Shown here: positions 41,016 through 50,054 of the stretch, in pieces
Position numbering within the stretch: position 1 is the first letter of the stretch
Layout: each line of letters starts with the position of its first letter
Assembly (NCBI GenBank): GCA_963775935.1
Contig: CAVZKR010000003.1
Location: forward strand, 248,001 to 312,000
Direction: 5' to 3'
Source of the DNA: JBBIPA01 sp963775935
GTDB lineage: Bacteria > Chloroflexota > Dehalococcoidia > GIF9 > UBA5629
DNA length: 64,000 bases
Notes under the pieces: generated by a model
The model's input: the letters and a program-made list of their open reading frames with translations, nothing else
Told to the model about the DNA's origin: nothing
The model's database searches: none
Position numbers and translations under genes: made by a program

Positions 41016-42851
41016 TTAATAATGCTTTTCCATATCCTTGATAACATGGGCTAGCTCCAGTTCCTGCAACTTTGGAGCCGAAGGTATCCCCTGTTTGGTA
41101 TAGCCCAATGCTTCATAGTACTCGTCGAGCAACTTATCCTGATTTTGCACTCTGTTCCCGGTAGATGGTCTCGCATTCTCTAAAGGTTCGTTCAGTATTC
41201 GTGCCGGCAAACAGTCGTCCTTGCGGTCAAAGCCTTCGCGGACATTAAAAGCACGTTCCAGACACACGATTCTTTCGCCGACCTTATTAACATAGCGGAT
41301 ATCGCCGAATTCCTCATGTCCTGTAGCCGCCACGAGCATATGCCCGCGCAATTCCGGTGAAAGCTCAGGGTTTCCAAAATTGCAGACTACTATGGAGTCA
41401 TCGATGGCAGAATTCCTTTGCATTTCAGCGATAGCTACTGCCTTCCCCTCCTCGGTAAACTGGTCTACCAGTCCTCTCACTTCCGGGACGTAGTAGCCGT
41501 ACTGGTGGCAAGCGCCCAGATTTGAGGTCGCATAGTTTACCGCAAAGCCCTTCAGTGCGCGAGGCTCATACCCTGGGAACTCCAGCCCTTTTACATGCAT
41601 GGCGTAGTGTTCAGCGCCTTTACCGATTTGCACTGCTGCTCTCTTTACCCCCTCCCCGAGCAGCCAGCCGAATCCCTCCCGTTGCCCGATCTTCTTTACC
41701 AGGGTCAACATGGCAGCATGGTTACCCCAGGTAAGCTCCAGGCCATCGGTATCTTTGGGGGTAAGGATGCTCCTCTGGTAGAGCTCGCAGGCAAAACCCA
41801 TAGCGACACCGCAACTAATCGTATCCATACCGAGGAGGTCGCACTGTGCATCTGCGGCCACAATAAAACCTCTATCGATATTACCTATCTCTCCTCCCAG
41901 GGCATAGGCGGTCTCATACTCCGGCCCTTCGCTGAAAGCCCCCTTGTAGACACCGCTGCTCACCCTGCGAAGCTGGCCACACCGTGTCATGCAACTGTAG
42001 CAACCGTAGCTCCCTATTTTATCTTTAGCGTACTGGTCCTTGTAGAGTTGCTCCACACCTTTCAGCCTGCCTTCCTGATAGTTACGAACGGGATAGAACC
42101 CGCTATTATAAAAATGTTCCAGACCTGCGTTCGTGCCGTAGTCTGATATTTCCTGCCGGAAAGGAAGGTTTTTCAGGTATGCTATCTGTTTTTTGACCAA
42201 CTGGTCGTATCTTTTCGCATCTGCAGCAACGAGCTGACCAGTGGCATTGACAACAATGGCTTTAAGATTCTTTGAACCCATCACAGTTCCGACGCCACAG
42301 CGCGCCGCGGTACGGCGGTCGCTGACGACTGCAGCAAAGCGGACGAGCTTCTCACCTGCCGGACCAATACAGGCCACCTTTGTATTCGGCCCATGTCTCT
42401 CCTTCAATATCTCCTGCGCCTGCTGCGTATCCAACCCCCATAAATCTTTTGCACTTAGAATTTCAATCTTCCCTTGCTCGATGTACACATAGGCAGGTTC
42501 TGGCGATGCGCCCTCCACAATGATGAAGTCGAAACCGGCAAACTTGAGGTGAACTCCAAATGCGCCACCGCCACAGGAACGTGCGATACAGCCTGTCAAT
42601 GGACTTTTCGCCATGACAATCATCTTGGAAAACCCCTGTCCCTTCGTTCCTCCGAGAGGTCCGGCAAGCAGGAGCAGCTTATTCTCCGGTCCCAGAGGTT
42701 CGATGCCAGGCTTCAACTCATCATACAGGTATTTGATACCAAAGCCGCGCGCACCGATGAAACTCTTTTGAATACGCACAGGTATCTTTTCGGTACTGGT
42801 CGTACGACCGCTGAGGTTCACTCGCAACAGATTGCCTGCATAGCTTGACAT
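41016..42851 (-). CDS. aldehyde:ferredoxin oxidoreductase family (tungstopterin)
   Basis: The 611-residue protein has the AOR N-terminal domain (GNLLRVNLSGRTTSTEKIP, RGFGIKYLYDEL, CGGGAFGVHLKFAGFD), the cluster motif CYSCMTRC with a late Cys in DDCLPARIL, and DLLGMDTISCGVAMGF. AOR-type enzymes oxidise aldehydes to acids with W-bis-pterin and [4Fe-4S], passing electrons to ferredoxin. The length is normal. The aldehyde substrate is not defined. AAGGGGAAGAG precedes ATG 42851. Confidence 0.92.
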   Translation of the reverse strand: MSSYAGNLLRVNLSGRTTSTEKIPVRIQKSFIGARGFGIKYLYDELKPGIEPLGPENKLLLLAGPLGGTKGQGFSKMIVMAKSPLTGCIARSCGGGAFGVHLKFAGFDFIIVEGASPEPAYVYIEQGKIEILSAKDLWGLDTQQAQEILKERHGPNTKVACIGPAGEKLVRFAAVVSDRRTAARCGVGTVMGSKNLKAIVVNATGQLVAADAKRYDQLVKKQIAYLKNLPFRQEISDYGTNAGLEHFYNSGFYPVRNYQEGRLKGVEQLYKDQYAKDKIGSYGCYSCMTRCGQLRRVSSGVYKGAFSEGPEYETAYALGGEIGNIDRGFIVAADAQCDLLGMDTISCGVAMGFACELYQRSILTPKDTDGLELTWGNHAAMLTLVKKIGQREGFGWLLGEGVKRAAVQIGKGAEHYAMHVKGLEFPGYEPRALKGFAVNYATSNLGACHQYGYYVPEVRGLVDQFTEEGKAVAIAEMQRNSAIDDSIVVCNFGNPELSPELRGHMLVAATGHEEFGDIRYVNKVGERIVCLERAFNVREGFDRKDDCLPARILNEPLENARPSTGNRVQNQDKLLDEYYEALGYTKQGIPSAPKLQELELAHVIKDMEKHY

Positions 42852-42910
42852 AGTGCTCTTCCCCTTACTGGTATTTATACTTCGATTATAGGTAACTTCG
42901 GCAAAGTCTT

Positions 42911-43060
42911 CTACATTCTTTGTGCCTTGCCATTCCTGGCAATATAGACGCTATCCCCTACTTTTGCCGATTTGGTGTAGTCCCTATCGGCGAAGTTGGT
43001 ATGGACAGCGAAGCGGTCTCCCGGCTGCGGCACATCGTTCATCGGCGTAACCACCACCAT
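42911..43060 (-). CDS. possible 49-aa protein
   Basis: A short minus-strand frame just after tRNA-Arg encodes MVVVTPMNDVPQPGDRFAVH and ends VGDSVYIARNGKAQRM. Its composition is protein-like and ATG 43042 has GGTGG upstream, but no family is recognised and it may be a relic. Confidence 0.35.
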   Translation of the reverse strand: MVVVTPMNDVPQPGDRFAVHTNFADRDYTKSAKVGDSVYIARNGKAQRM

Positions 43061-43079
43061 ATTGTAGACACGGATTCGT

Positions 43080-43153
43080 GGCGCGCCTGGAGGGATTCGA
43101 ACCCACGACCCTCGGTTCCGAAGACCGATGCTCTGGTCCGCTGAGCTACAGGC
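43080..43153 (-). tRNA. tRNA-Arg (anticodon TCG)
   Basis: The acceptor GCGCCTG/CAGGCGC, D-loop AGCTCAGCGGACCAGAGC, anticodon stem TCGGT/ACCGA with loop CTTCGGA (anticodon TCG) and T-loop TTCGAAT are present. The T-stem GTGGG/CCCTC has one T:T mismatch, and no CCA is encoded. Confidence 0.93.
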
Positions 43154-43200
43154 GCAAATACGGCACAAAATACTCGTCTTATGGAAATCTATCAGAATTT

Positions 43201-43278
43201 TGGGGTGAACGGAGGGATTCGAACCCTCGATCTCCAGGGCCACAACCTGGCGCCTTGAACCTCTGGGCTACGCTCACC
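43201..43278 (-). tRNA. tRNA-His (anticodon GTG), CCA encoded
   Basis: GTGAGCG/CGTTCAC acceptor with the extra 5' G paired to discriminator C, anticodon stem CCAGG/CCTGG with loop TTGTGGC (anticodon GTG), T-stem GAGGG/CCCTC. 3' CCA is encoded at 43201-43203. Confidence 0.95.
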
Positions 43279-43374
43279 ACACAACACAGGCAACCATTAT
43301 AACGTAACGGGCGTTTCTAATTCAATCAGGTTCAAATAATCGATAAGAAAATGAAACATCAAGCTATCGCTCTA

Positions 43375-43438
43375 TTGACAATAGTTTACAGCAGTATTAC
43401 AATTCGCCTTCATTGAAGACTTTTGTTTTTCAATGAAG
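43375..43438 (+). promoter_or_regulatory. promoter and leader hairpin of the Usp/Trk operon
   Basis: TTGACA (43375-43380), 17 bases, TACAAT (43398-43403). Right at the start of the transcript, CTTCATTGAA (43408-43417) pairs perfectly with TTCAATGAAG (43429-43438), leaving an eleven-base loop, 15 bases before the ATG. A 5' stability or regulatory hairpin is likely. Confidence 0.65.
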
Positions 43439-43453
43439 AGATAATACCCACGC

Positions 43454-43879
43454 ATGAAGTTACATAAAATTCTAGTGGCGATGAGGGGAAGCGCGGCTGA
43501 TGAAGAAGCAGTAAAGCTAGCCTGCGAGTTGGCGAAGAAGTCAAAGGCTGAAATCTACGTTGTTTATATTATCGAGATGAACCGAAGTCTGCCACTCGAT
43601 GCAGTGATTGAATCAGATGTAACCAAAGCAGAAAATATTCTTACCCGTGCCGAGGATATCGCCTCTGAAAATGACTATGAACTGGAAACGGATTTGATTC
43701 AGGCGCGCGAAGCAGGACCGGCTATCGTCGATGAGGCAAGAGAAAGAAAAATAGATTTAATCCTTATGGGGCTAAACTACAAGAAACGCTTCGGCGCTTT
43801 TGACCTCGGCAGGGCAATTCCACATGTCCTGGAAGAAGCCCCCTGCCATGTCCTCTTACTCAGAGAACCAGCAGCGTAA
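43454..43879 (+). CDS. single-domain universal stress protein
   Basis: The 141-residue Usp has ILVAMRGSAADEEAVKLACE and ILMGLNYKKRFGAFDLGRAI; the ATP-binding G-x2-G-x9-G(S/T) is weakened. It is the first gene of an operon with two TrkA-type proteins, and may regulate K+ flux with them. Confidence 0.85.
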   Translation: MKLHKILVAMRGSAADEEAVKLACELAKKSKAEIYVVYIIEMNRSLPLDAVIESDVTKAENILTRAEDIASENDYELETDLIQAREAGPAIVDEARERKIDLILMGLNYKKRFGAFDLGRAIPHVLEEAPCHVLLLREPAA

Positions 43880-43891
43880 AAGGAAACAAAG

Positions 43892-44296
43892 ATGAATGTT
43901 GTTATTATGGGCTGCGGTAGAGTTGGCGCACAACTCGCCAGTATTCTGGATAGCGAAAAACACAAAATAACCATCCTGGATATTAACGGGCACAGCTTCC
44001 GGAGGTTGCCACCAAATTTCAGCGGTACGGCATTACTCGGAGATGGTACCGACCAGGAAACTCTTAAGAAAGCCGGCATTCACGAGGCGGATGCCTTTGT
44101 CGCCGTAACTGAAGGTGATAACCGCAATGTCATGGCAGCTCAAATAGCCAAGCACATCTTCAAGGTTCCGAGGGTGATCTGCCGTATCTACGACCCGCTG
44201 CGGAAAGATGTTTATGAGGCCATTGGAATTGAAACTATCAGTCCGACTACGGTTTTCGCACAGCTATTGAAAGACAAACTGTTAGCTAAGAAGTGA
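43892..44296 (+). CDS. TrkA-N (RCK_N) potassium regulatory protein
   Basis: The 134-residue protein has only the NAD-binding domain, VVIMGCGRVGAQLASIL, LLGDGTDQETLKKAGI and RVICRIYDPLRKDVYEAIG. It lacks the TrkA-C domain. It probably pairs with the longer next gene to gate a Trk/Ktr K+ channel located elsewhere. Confidence 0.88.
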   Translation: MNVVIMGCGRVGAQLASILDSEKHKITILDINGHSFRRLPPNFSGTALLGDGTDQETLKKAGIHEADAFVAVTEGDNRNVMAAQIAKHIFKVPRVICRIYDPLRKDVYEAIGIETISPTTVFAQLLKDKLLAKK

Positions 44297-44312
44297 AGAG
44301 GGTGAAAGCAAC

Positions 44313-44972
44313 ATGTATATAGTTATCATCGGTGGTGGCAGCGTTGGTTACTATCTGTGTCAAGCGCTTCTCAAAGAGGGACACGAGGTGCTGGTTATGG
44401 ACAAGGACGCTGCCAAATGCGAACGTTTCGGAGATGAATTAGGCAGTGTCTGCGTCAGGGGTGACGGCTGCGAAGTATCAACTCTGGCTGATGCCGGCGT
44501 CGGCAGGGCTGACGTCTTCATCGCCACCACCAACGAAGACGAGGATAATCTGGTCTCCTGCCAGATGGCAAAACACAGGTTTAAAGTTGCTCGCACAATA
44601 GCCCGCGTTAACAATCCTAAAAACGAAGAGATTTTTAAGAAACTGGGTATCGATTGCACAATAGGCGTCACTAACCTCATCCTCAAACATATAGAAGAGG
44701 AATTGCCGGCGCATCCTTTGACTCACCTGCTTATGATGGCTGAGGAAGGCGCGGAGATAGTCGAGATCAAGATAGAGAAAAATTCCAAGGTAACCAACAA
44801 GGCTATTAAAGACATAAAGGTGCCCAAGGACTCCATCCTGGCATTATTAATACGAAACGGGCAGAAGCCACAGGTACCTACCGCAGACACTGTTCTGAAG
44901 GCTGATGACCGTATTATTGCGCTGACCAGCCTGGAAAATGAAAACGGGCTTCGCAAAGCGCTCATAGGTTAG
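44313..44972 (+). CDS. TrkA protein with C-terminal domain
   Basis: The 219-residue protein has an RCK_N half (VIIGGGSVGYYLCQALL, VRGDGCEVSTLADAGVGRAD) and an RCK_C half (EIVEIKIEKNSKVTNKAIKD, ILALLIRNGQKPQVPTADTV). It follows the other TrkA by 16 bases. No TrkH/KtrB is in the window. Confidence 0.9.
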   Translation: MYIVIIGGGSVGYYLCQALLKEGHEVLVMDKDAAKCERFGDELGSVCVRGDGCEVSTLADAGVGRADVFIATTNEDEDNLVSCQMAKHRFKVARTIARVNNPKNEEIFKKLGIDCTIGVTNLILKHIEEELPAHPLTHLLMMAEEGAEIVEIKIEKNSKVTNKAIKDIKVPKDSILALLIRNGQKPQVPTADTVLKADDRIIALTSLENENGLRKALIG

Positions 44973-44988
44973 TTTATAAGGGGGTGGG

Positions 44989-45804
44989 ATGGCTCAAGCT
45001 GCTTTTCAAGGGGAAAAGGGAGCTTTTAGCGAAGATGCGGCAATCACCTTCTTCGGTGACACAGACACCATCGCCTGCAAATCATTTGCCGATGTATTCG
45101 AAGCTGTCCTCAAAGATAAAACTGAATTTGGCGTCGTCCCGGTAGAAAATTCTCAGGCAGGCAGTATCAATGAGACCTACGACTTGCTCCTCAGCTACCC
45201 GCTTACCATCTTCGGCGAAGTCAATCTAAGAGTCAACCACTGTCTGGTAGCCCTGCACGGATCCACATTGGCTGACATAAGGGTGATTTACTCGCACCCT
45301 CAAGCTATAGCTCAGTCCCAGGAATTTATAAGTAAACTCCAGGTAGAAATTGTTCCTACCTACAATACCGCCGGCAGCGCCAAAAGAATCAAGGAGGAAG
45401 GAGTGAAAAGCCATGCTGCCATCGCCAGCAGGCGAGCTGCTCACATCTATGGCCTGGAGATAGTAACTGCGGATATCGAGACAAATCCCAACAATTACAC
45501 CAAATTCTTTATTATTTCCAGGAAAAAGGCAGACCGAGCATTAAAAAATAAGACCTCCCTGGTATTTTCCACGAAAAATGCAGCCGGCACCTTATATAAC
45601 ATCCTGGGAGCTTTTGCTACCAGGAATATAAACCTGACCAAGCTTGAATCAAGGCCCAGCAGAGAAAAACCATGGGAATATGTATTCTATGTCGATTTCG
45701 AGGGGCATGTGGAAGATATAATCTGCAGGGAAGCTTTGGAAGAGCTTCAGGATAAAACTAGCTTTATCAAAATACTTGGTTCCTATCCCCGTGCCGAAAC
45801 CTGA
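44989..45804 (+). CDS. pheA: prephenate dehydratase
   Basis: The 271-residue enzyme makes phenylpyruvate from prephenate. It has AAFQGEKGAFSEDAA, FGVVPVENSQAGSINETYDL, HCLVALHGS, YSHPQAIAQSQ, NYTKFFIISRK and, in the ACT domain, LYNILGAFATRNINLTKLES, which gives Phe feedback control. No chorismate mutase is fused. It is last in the Usp/TrkA operon, 16 bases after TrkA, an unusual pairing. Confidence 0.95.
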   Translation: MAQAAFQGEKGAFSEDAAITFFGDTDTIACKSFADVFEAVLKDKTEFGVVPVENSQAGSINETYDLLLSYPLTIFGEVNLRVNHCLVALHGSTLADIRVIYSHPQAIAQSQEFISKLQVEIVPTYNTAGSAKRIKEEGVKSHAAIASRRAAHIYGLEIVTADIETNPNNYTKFFIISRKKADRALKNKTSLVFSTKNAAGTLYNILGAFATRNINLTKLESRPSREKPWEYVFYVDFEGHVEDIICREALEELQDKTSFIKILGSYPRAET

Positions 45805-45809
45805 AAAAG

Positions 45810-46298
45810 TCACAGTAGCGCGGCAAGTCCGTCTTTAAGCTTGCGATAGGTCATCGGCAATGACTCCGGCAAAACCTTGGTATCAGCAACTATTGGCATA
45901 AAATTAGAATCACCCTGCCATCGGGGAACTATGTGCGTGTGAATGTGGTCGGCTATACCCGCGCCAGCTACTCTACCAAGGTTCATACCTGTATTAAAAC
46001 CGGTTGGCTTCATTACTTTGGTCAATAACCGAACACTCAGTTTAACCAGATCAAAGTGCTCTTTTGATTCTTCATCTGTCATATCCTCAATCTCTCCAAT
46101 ATGACGATACGGCGCCACCAATAGATGACCTGAATTGTAGGGGTAGGCATTCAATATAATAAAGTTTTTCGCACCACGGTGGAGGATGAGGTGTGCTTCA
46201 TCATTATTTTCCCTGGGGTACTGACATAAAAAACAATCCCCTTTGTTATCACCTTTGAGGATAAATCCGATTCGCCAGGGCGCCCAGAGCCGCTGCAT
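45810..46298 (-). CDS. HIT-family nucleotide hydrolase/phosphorylase (Ap4A type)
   Basis: The 162-residue protein has LWAPWRIGFI, CFLCQYPRENNDEAHLILHR, ILNAYPYNSGHLLVAPYRHI and the HIT triad region GIADHIHTHIVPRWQGDSNF. The CxxC and LWAPWR match the Ap4A phosphorylase subgroup. ATG 46298 has GGAGG five bases upstream. Confidence 0.9.
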   Translation of the reverse strand: MQRLWAPWRIGFILKGDNKGDCFLCQYPRENNDEAHLILHRGAKNFIILNAYPYNSGHLLVAPYRHIGEIEDMTDEESKEHFDLVKLSVRLLTKVMKPTGFNTGMNLGRVAGAGIADHIHTHIVPRWQGDSNFMPIVADTKVLPESLPMTYRKLKDGLAALL

Positions 46299-46446
46299 AC
46301 TCGCCTCCTCGCCACTCCTATCTGAACCGATAGTGAATGGCTTCACGTATTATACCCCATCATGGCACTAAATCCTATAACGGCATATTGGCTTTATTCT
46401 GGTTTGTTTTCAGTTTACGTTTACTGTTAGTATATAATTACAGGAT

Positions 46447-47325
46447 ATGAAAATCGGCGCTTTTCAAATTGACGAACCTTTACCCAACCTGTTCAAACCT
46501 CATGCTTTCGCCATATTGCGTCCATGGATAGATGCTGGTTTAGCAGGTACATTGACCGTTAATCTCCTCGAGGATACCTTCCATGCCCACCCACTTGGTA
46601 AACTGGTTACCCCGGGTAATTTCTTTGACTTCACCCGATATAGACCAAACATCAAATTAGTTGATGGCAAGCGCAGCATGGATATACCGAATAGCCATAT
46701 CTTTTTCGCCTCGCATCCAGATGGTAATGACCTGGTGTTCCTTCATCTCCTGGAGCCCCATATGTCTGGAGAATACTATGCAGAATCTGTCGTCGATGTC
46801 CTGCAAGCGCTCGGTATACAAAGATACACCCTTCTCGGAAGCATGTACGATTCAGTTCCTCATACTAAGCCTCTCCTGGTAAGTGGCATGACGAGCGGCG
46901 AATTAATGAAAGAGTTACACCCGCTTGGAGTTCAAACTAGTAACTACGAAGGCCCCACGACTATAGCTATGCTGGTTTCACAGGAAGCTCCCCAGCATAA
47001 TATCGAAGTCCTGACCATGATAGCGCACCTGCCTCAATACGCTCAATTAGACGAAAACTATGCAGGACACCTGCGCCTCATGGAAATACTTTGTTCACTC
47101 TATAATTTCCCCATTGACCTCAGTAAACTGAGACATAAAGTTGCAAGACAACTTGAGAAACTCGACCAGGCCATGAAGAGAGAAAAACAGCTCGAACAGC
47201 TCGTGCAACAGCTTGAGATGCTATACGAAGCACAAGATAGCAAGGGTGACGAAGAGCTACCTAAACTGTCTCCGGAGATAGAAAATTTTCTCAGCGAGAT
47301 CGATAAGGGTTTCCAGCTACATTAA
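46447..47325 (+). CDS. PAC2-family protein
   Basis: The 292-residue protein has PHAFAILRPWIDAGLAG, a LLEDTF segment, LLGSMYDSVPHTKPLLVSG and EGPTTIAMLVSQEA, and a charged C-terminal helix. PAC2 proteins relate to proteasome assembly chaperones; their function in bacteria lacking a proteasome is unknown. No proteasome genes are in the window. Confidence 0.85.
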   Translation: MKIGAFQIDEPLPNLFKPHAFAILRPWIDAGLAGTLTVNLLEDTFHAHPLGKLVTPGNFFDFTRYRPNIKLVDGKRSMDIPNSHIFFASHPDGNDLVFLHLLEPHMSGEYYAESVVDVLQALGIQRYTLLGSMYDSVPHTKPLLVSGMTSGELMKELHPLGVQTSNYEGPTTIAMLVSQEAPQHNIEVLTMIAHLPQYAQLDENYAGHLRLMEILCSLYNFPIDLSKLRHKVARQLEKLDQAMKREKQLEQLVQQLEMLYEAQDSKGDEELPKLSPEIENFLSEIDKGFQLH

Positions 47326-47412
47326 GCCTGTTTTTAGAGCATCAACTCAACAAGTCATACCAGCGCAATCAGATAAGGATATACGATATCCAATGAAAAA
47401 AGGAGAGTAAAA

Positions 47413-48195
47413 GTGCGCATCGTCCGTTTTGTCTATAAAGGAAAACCCAGATATGGAATACTCAAGAACGGCGTCATTAGCGGTATCAAAGGAAATCCAT
47501 TCGCCAGTTCCAGGGGACGCAGTGCACCATTTGAACCTGATGGGACTACCTGCCAGATGGCTGAGGTGAAATTGCTGGCTCCATGCCTCCCTTCTAAAAT
47601 AGTATGCCTGGGGCTGAACTATCGCAAACATGCTGAAGAGTTTAAATTAGAAATACCCCACGTACCCCTCATTTTTCTGAAGCCTTCCACAGCAGTCATC
47701 GGGCCTGATGACAAAATTATACTGCCCCGTACCTCAACGCGGGTGGACTATGAAGGTGAGCTTGGCGTCGTCATCGCTAAGAAAGCAAAGGATGTGCCAG
47801 AGAATAAATTCAGAGAAGTCATTCTAGGCTATACCTGCTTCAACGATGTAACCGAGCGCCATATACAGAAAGATGACGGACAATGGACCAGGGCTAAAAG
47901 CTTCGATACATTTGCTCCACTGGGTCCGTGGATAGAGACTGATATTGACCCGGACAACCTGAAGCTGGAAACATATCTTAATGGTGAGCTCCGCCAATCT
48001 ATCCGAACCAGCGACCTTATCTTCGGGATACCAAAGCTAGTAAGCTTTATTTCAAGCGTTATGACTTTGCTACCCGGTGATGTGATAGCCAGCGGTACAC
48101 CATCAGGTGTCAACCGTATGAAGCATGGCGACGTAATAGAAGTCACAATAGAAAAAATCGGCACATTGAAAAACTCCGTGGTTGCCCAAAGTTGA
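47413..48195 (+). CDS. fumarylacetoacetate hydrolase-family protein
   Basis: The 260-residue protein has KIVCLGLNYRKHAEEF, VDYEGELGVVIAKKAKDV, FNDVTERHIQ, and MTLLPGDVIASGTPSGVNRM, with the Glu ligands of the divalent metal. Family members hydrolyse or decarboxylate beta-diketo acids; the substrate is not known. GTG 47413 has AGGAGA before it. Confidence 0.9.
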   Translation: MRIVRFVYKGKPRYGILKNGVISGIKGNPFASSRGRSAPFEPDGTTCQMAEVKLLAPCLPSKIVCLGLNYRKHAEEFKLEIPHVPLIFLKPSTAVIGPDDKIILPRTSTRVDYEGELGVVIAKKAKDVPENKFREVILGYTCFNDVTERHIQKDDGQWTRAKSFDTFAPLGPWIETDIDPDNLKLETYLNGELRQSIRTSDLIFGIPKLVSFISSVMTLLPGDVIASGTPSGVNRMKHGDVIEVTIEKIGTLKNSVVAQS

Positions 48196-48277
48196 ATTAA
48201 TCAAAGATTTCGCTAAATATTTAGCGCTTAGTTATTGACTTTGCTGGTTAACATTGCTATCTTGAATATAATCACTT

Positions 48278-49123
48278 ATGTCAAACACTGATTTAATCGT
48301 CGTTACCCGAGGAAAGATTCCAGGAGTGGCGAAGGGCGAGATAGTCAATACCTTCCGCGACTGTTACCGCAAATTCGGCTCTAAATCCCCATACAAAGTA
48401 GAACTGCTGATAACTGAGAGCGAGCTTATCAGGCGAGACTCCATACACGAAGAAAAGTCGAGAATGGGTGTCACCACCATCGAAGATGACGACGAGGTCT
48501 GCACTCACAACACCTGGCGCGGTTATCCCACAGTAAACGTTTCAGTAGAGCGGTTGAAAGAATTCTCCAAACCTGCCAGGCAAGGAGCTATCAGCCACGA
48601 AGCAGCTCATACCGTTCTGCATGGTTCCCTGGAATACAGCATTTTCAGAATTCCCGATGATTGCAAGCAAATCGCCTCAATTAAAGGGATTGATGGAACG
48701 GTATTAGAACAGGTGATCCGAAACCTGTCATCCGCTATTAAGGACTGCGAAGTGAGCAAATTCTTAATTTCACACGACTTTATCGACTGCCAGGCGGCTT
48801 TTGCTCTGGAATGGATACAACCTCCCGACCCAGCAACCCTCAAGGCAAGTAAGATAGGCAGACAAGCAAGATTCATGTACCTGACAGGCATCTTAAAACC
48901 AATGCTCTTCTGCCACCCTTTACTGGCAATTCCAAAATCCAAAAAGATCTCACTGGAACGGCAGGTACTGCTGGGAAGAAGAATGGAGGAATTAATAGAG
49001 CATCTGGAACAATACGAGCAAAACAAGCTTATCCAGGTAGCAGGTACCATCGCGGACAACTTAACTGAAGATACTCACAACAATGTGGATTCAGCTTTGC
49101 GTCACGCTATAACACTGGCTTAA
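48278..49123 (+). CDS. putative zinc metalloprotease-like protein (HEAAH)
   Basis: The 281-residue protein is not a family I recognise, but it has the motif ISHEAAHTVLHGSLEY (near residue 110), an HExxH zinc site in a helix, and a downstream Asp/Glu-rich helix that could supply the third ligand. No signal peptide or membrane segment is evident, so it would be cytoplasmic. A terminator follows. Confidence 0.65.
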   Translation: MSNTDLIVVTRGKIPGVAKGEIVNTFRDCYRKFGSKSPYKVELLITESELIRRDSIHEEKSRMGVTTIEDDDEVCTHNTWRGYPTVNVSVERLKEFSKPARQGAISHEAAHTVLHGSLEYSIFRIPDDCKQIASIKGIDGTVLEQVIRNLSSAIKDCEVSKFLISHDFIDCQAAFALEWIQPPDPATLKASKIGRQARFMYLTGILKPMLFCHPLLAIPKSKKISLERQVLLGRRMEELIEHLEQYEQNKLIQVAGTIADNLTEDTHNNVDSALRHAITLA

Positions 49124-49209
49124 ATCTGTTCTTTCAGCATTCTATCGGCAACAAGCTCACCTGCTATGTTGTTTCCGCTGACTCTCCCTCAGACAGTGCT
49201 GAGATCATT

Positions 49210-49236
49210 AGCCAATCTCGGTGATTGGCTTTTCTT
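49210..49236 (+). terminator. terminator of the HEAAH-protein gene
   Basis: AGCCAATC (49210-49217) pairs with GATTGGCT (49223-49230) over a TCGGT loop and is followed by TTTCTT. Confidence 0.75.
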
Positions 49237-49312
49237 AGAATTTTACCTTATAATTTTTTAGATTCAAAGCTATGGTTCATCAAGTATTACAGTATTTCAA
49301 GACAGGGCAACT

Positions 49313-49987
49313 ATGGAAATAGATGAGAAAATCCAAAACGCTATAGAACGTACAGAGGTAGTAAGATCACCTCAACAGAGCCTGGCTACATTTGGCAACA
49401 CCAATATCTACTATTACCTGGTGACAGAGTTGATGGAAAGCGCCAATGTGGTCAGAGAGGGAAGAGTTATTGCTGCCAGACCAAAGATAGTTACTCCGAG
49501 CTACCTCATTAACCTGGAAGGTTTCAGCGGGTCCGCTAAAAGATTCATTGAAATGATGATGGAAAAAGGTCCTCACGAAGCTGGTATCTTTTATTCGTAC
49601 AAGAACGAGCCCAAGGAGATGAACATTATCTCTGAACCTGTGGAGAAGATAGTAGCTAAAATCAATCAGCAGATAGATAGCCATGAAGATAAATTGTCCG
49701 CTATCATCAGAGGAGTCGAGGAAATGTGGGATGTGTCTCTGCTCAAATTCACGTACGAGCTAACAAATAAATCGGTACATACCAACGTAGCTGAAATGGA
49801 AACAAGAGGTCTGCTGCATATTGATAAGCAGGGCATACCCGCAGATGCACGTAGCTATATTGAGGAACTTTTCGAAAAAACGAGGCGGAACCAGGCATAT
49901 GCGCCTCTCCTGGTCACTGAGCTAAAGCGCTGGGATTTGTTTCACGAGTATCAAGATAGGTTCCTTAGCCTGTTCCGCAAATATTAA
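49313..49987 (+). CDS. hypothetical 224-residue protein
   Basis: No family is recognised. The product is mostly helical, with a central helix pair (GVEEMWDVSLLKFTYELTN) and basic C-terminal end (LFRKY). It reads as soluble and conserved-type composition, with no motif for an enzyme. ATG 49313 has no strong ribosome site. Confidence 0.6.
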   Translation: MEIDEKIQNAIERTEVVRSPQQSLATFGNTNIYYYLVTELMESANVVREGRVIAARPKIVTPSYLINLEGFSGSAKRFIEMMMEKGPHEAGIFYSYKNEPKEMNIISEPVEKIVAKINQQIDSHEDKLSAIIRGVEEMWDVSLLKFTYELTNKSVHTNVAEMETRGLLHIDKQGIPADARSYIEELFEKTRRNQAYAPLLVTELKRWDLFHEYQDRFLSLFRKY

Positions 49988-50054
49988 TTGAGCCTTCTGA
50001 CTCTCCAGTACTGAATCCCGCAACTAAACAGAACCAAAACACCACAGTAATCAG

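Noticed and set aside
42911..43302. Reading frames running through the two tRNA genes on both strands.
   Set aside because: They cross structured RNA genes; only the part 42911-43060 outside the tRNAs was kept as a weak candidate.
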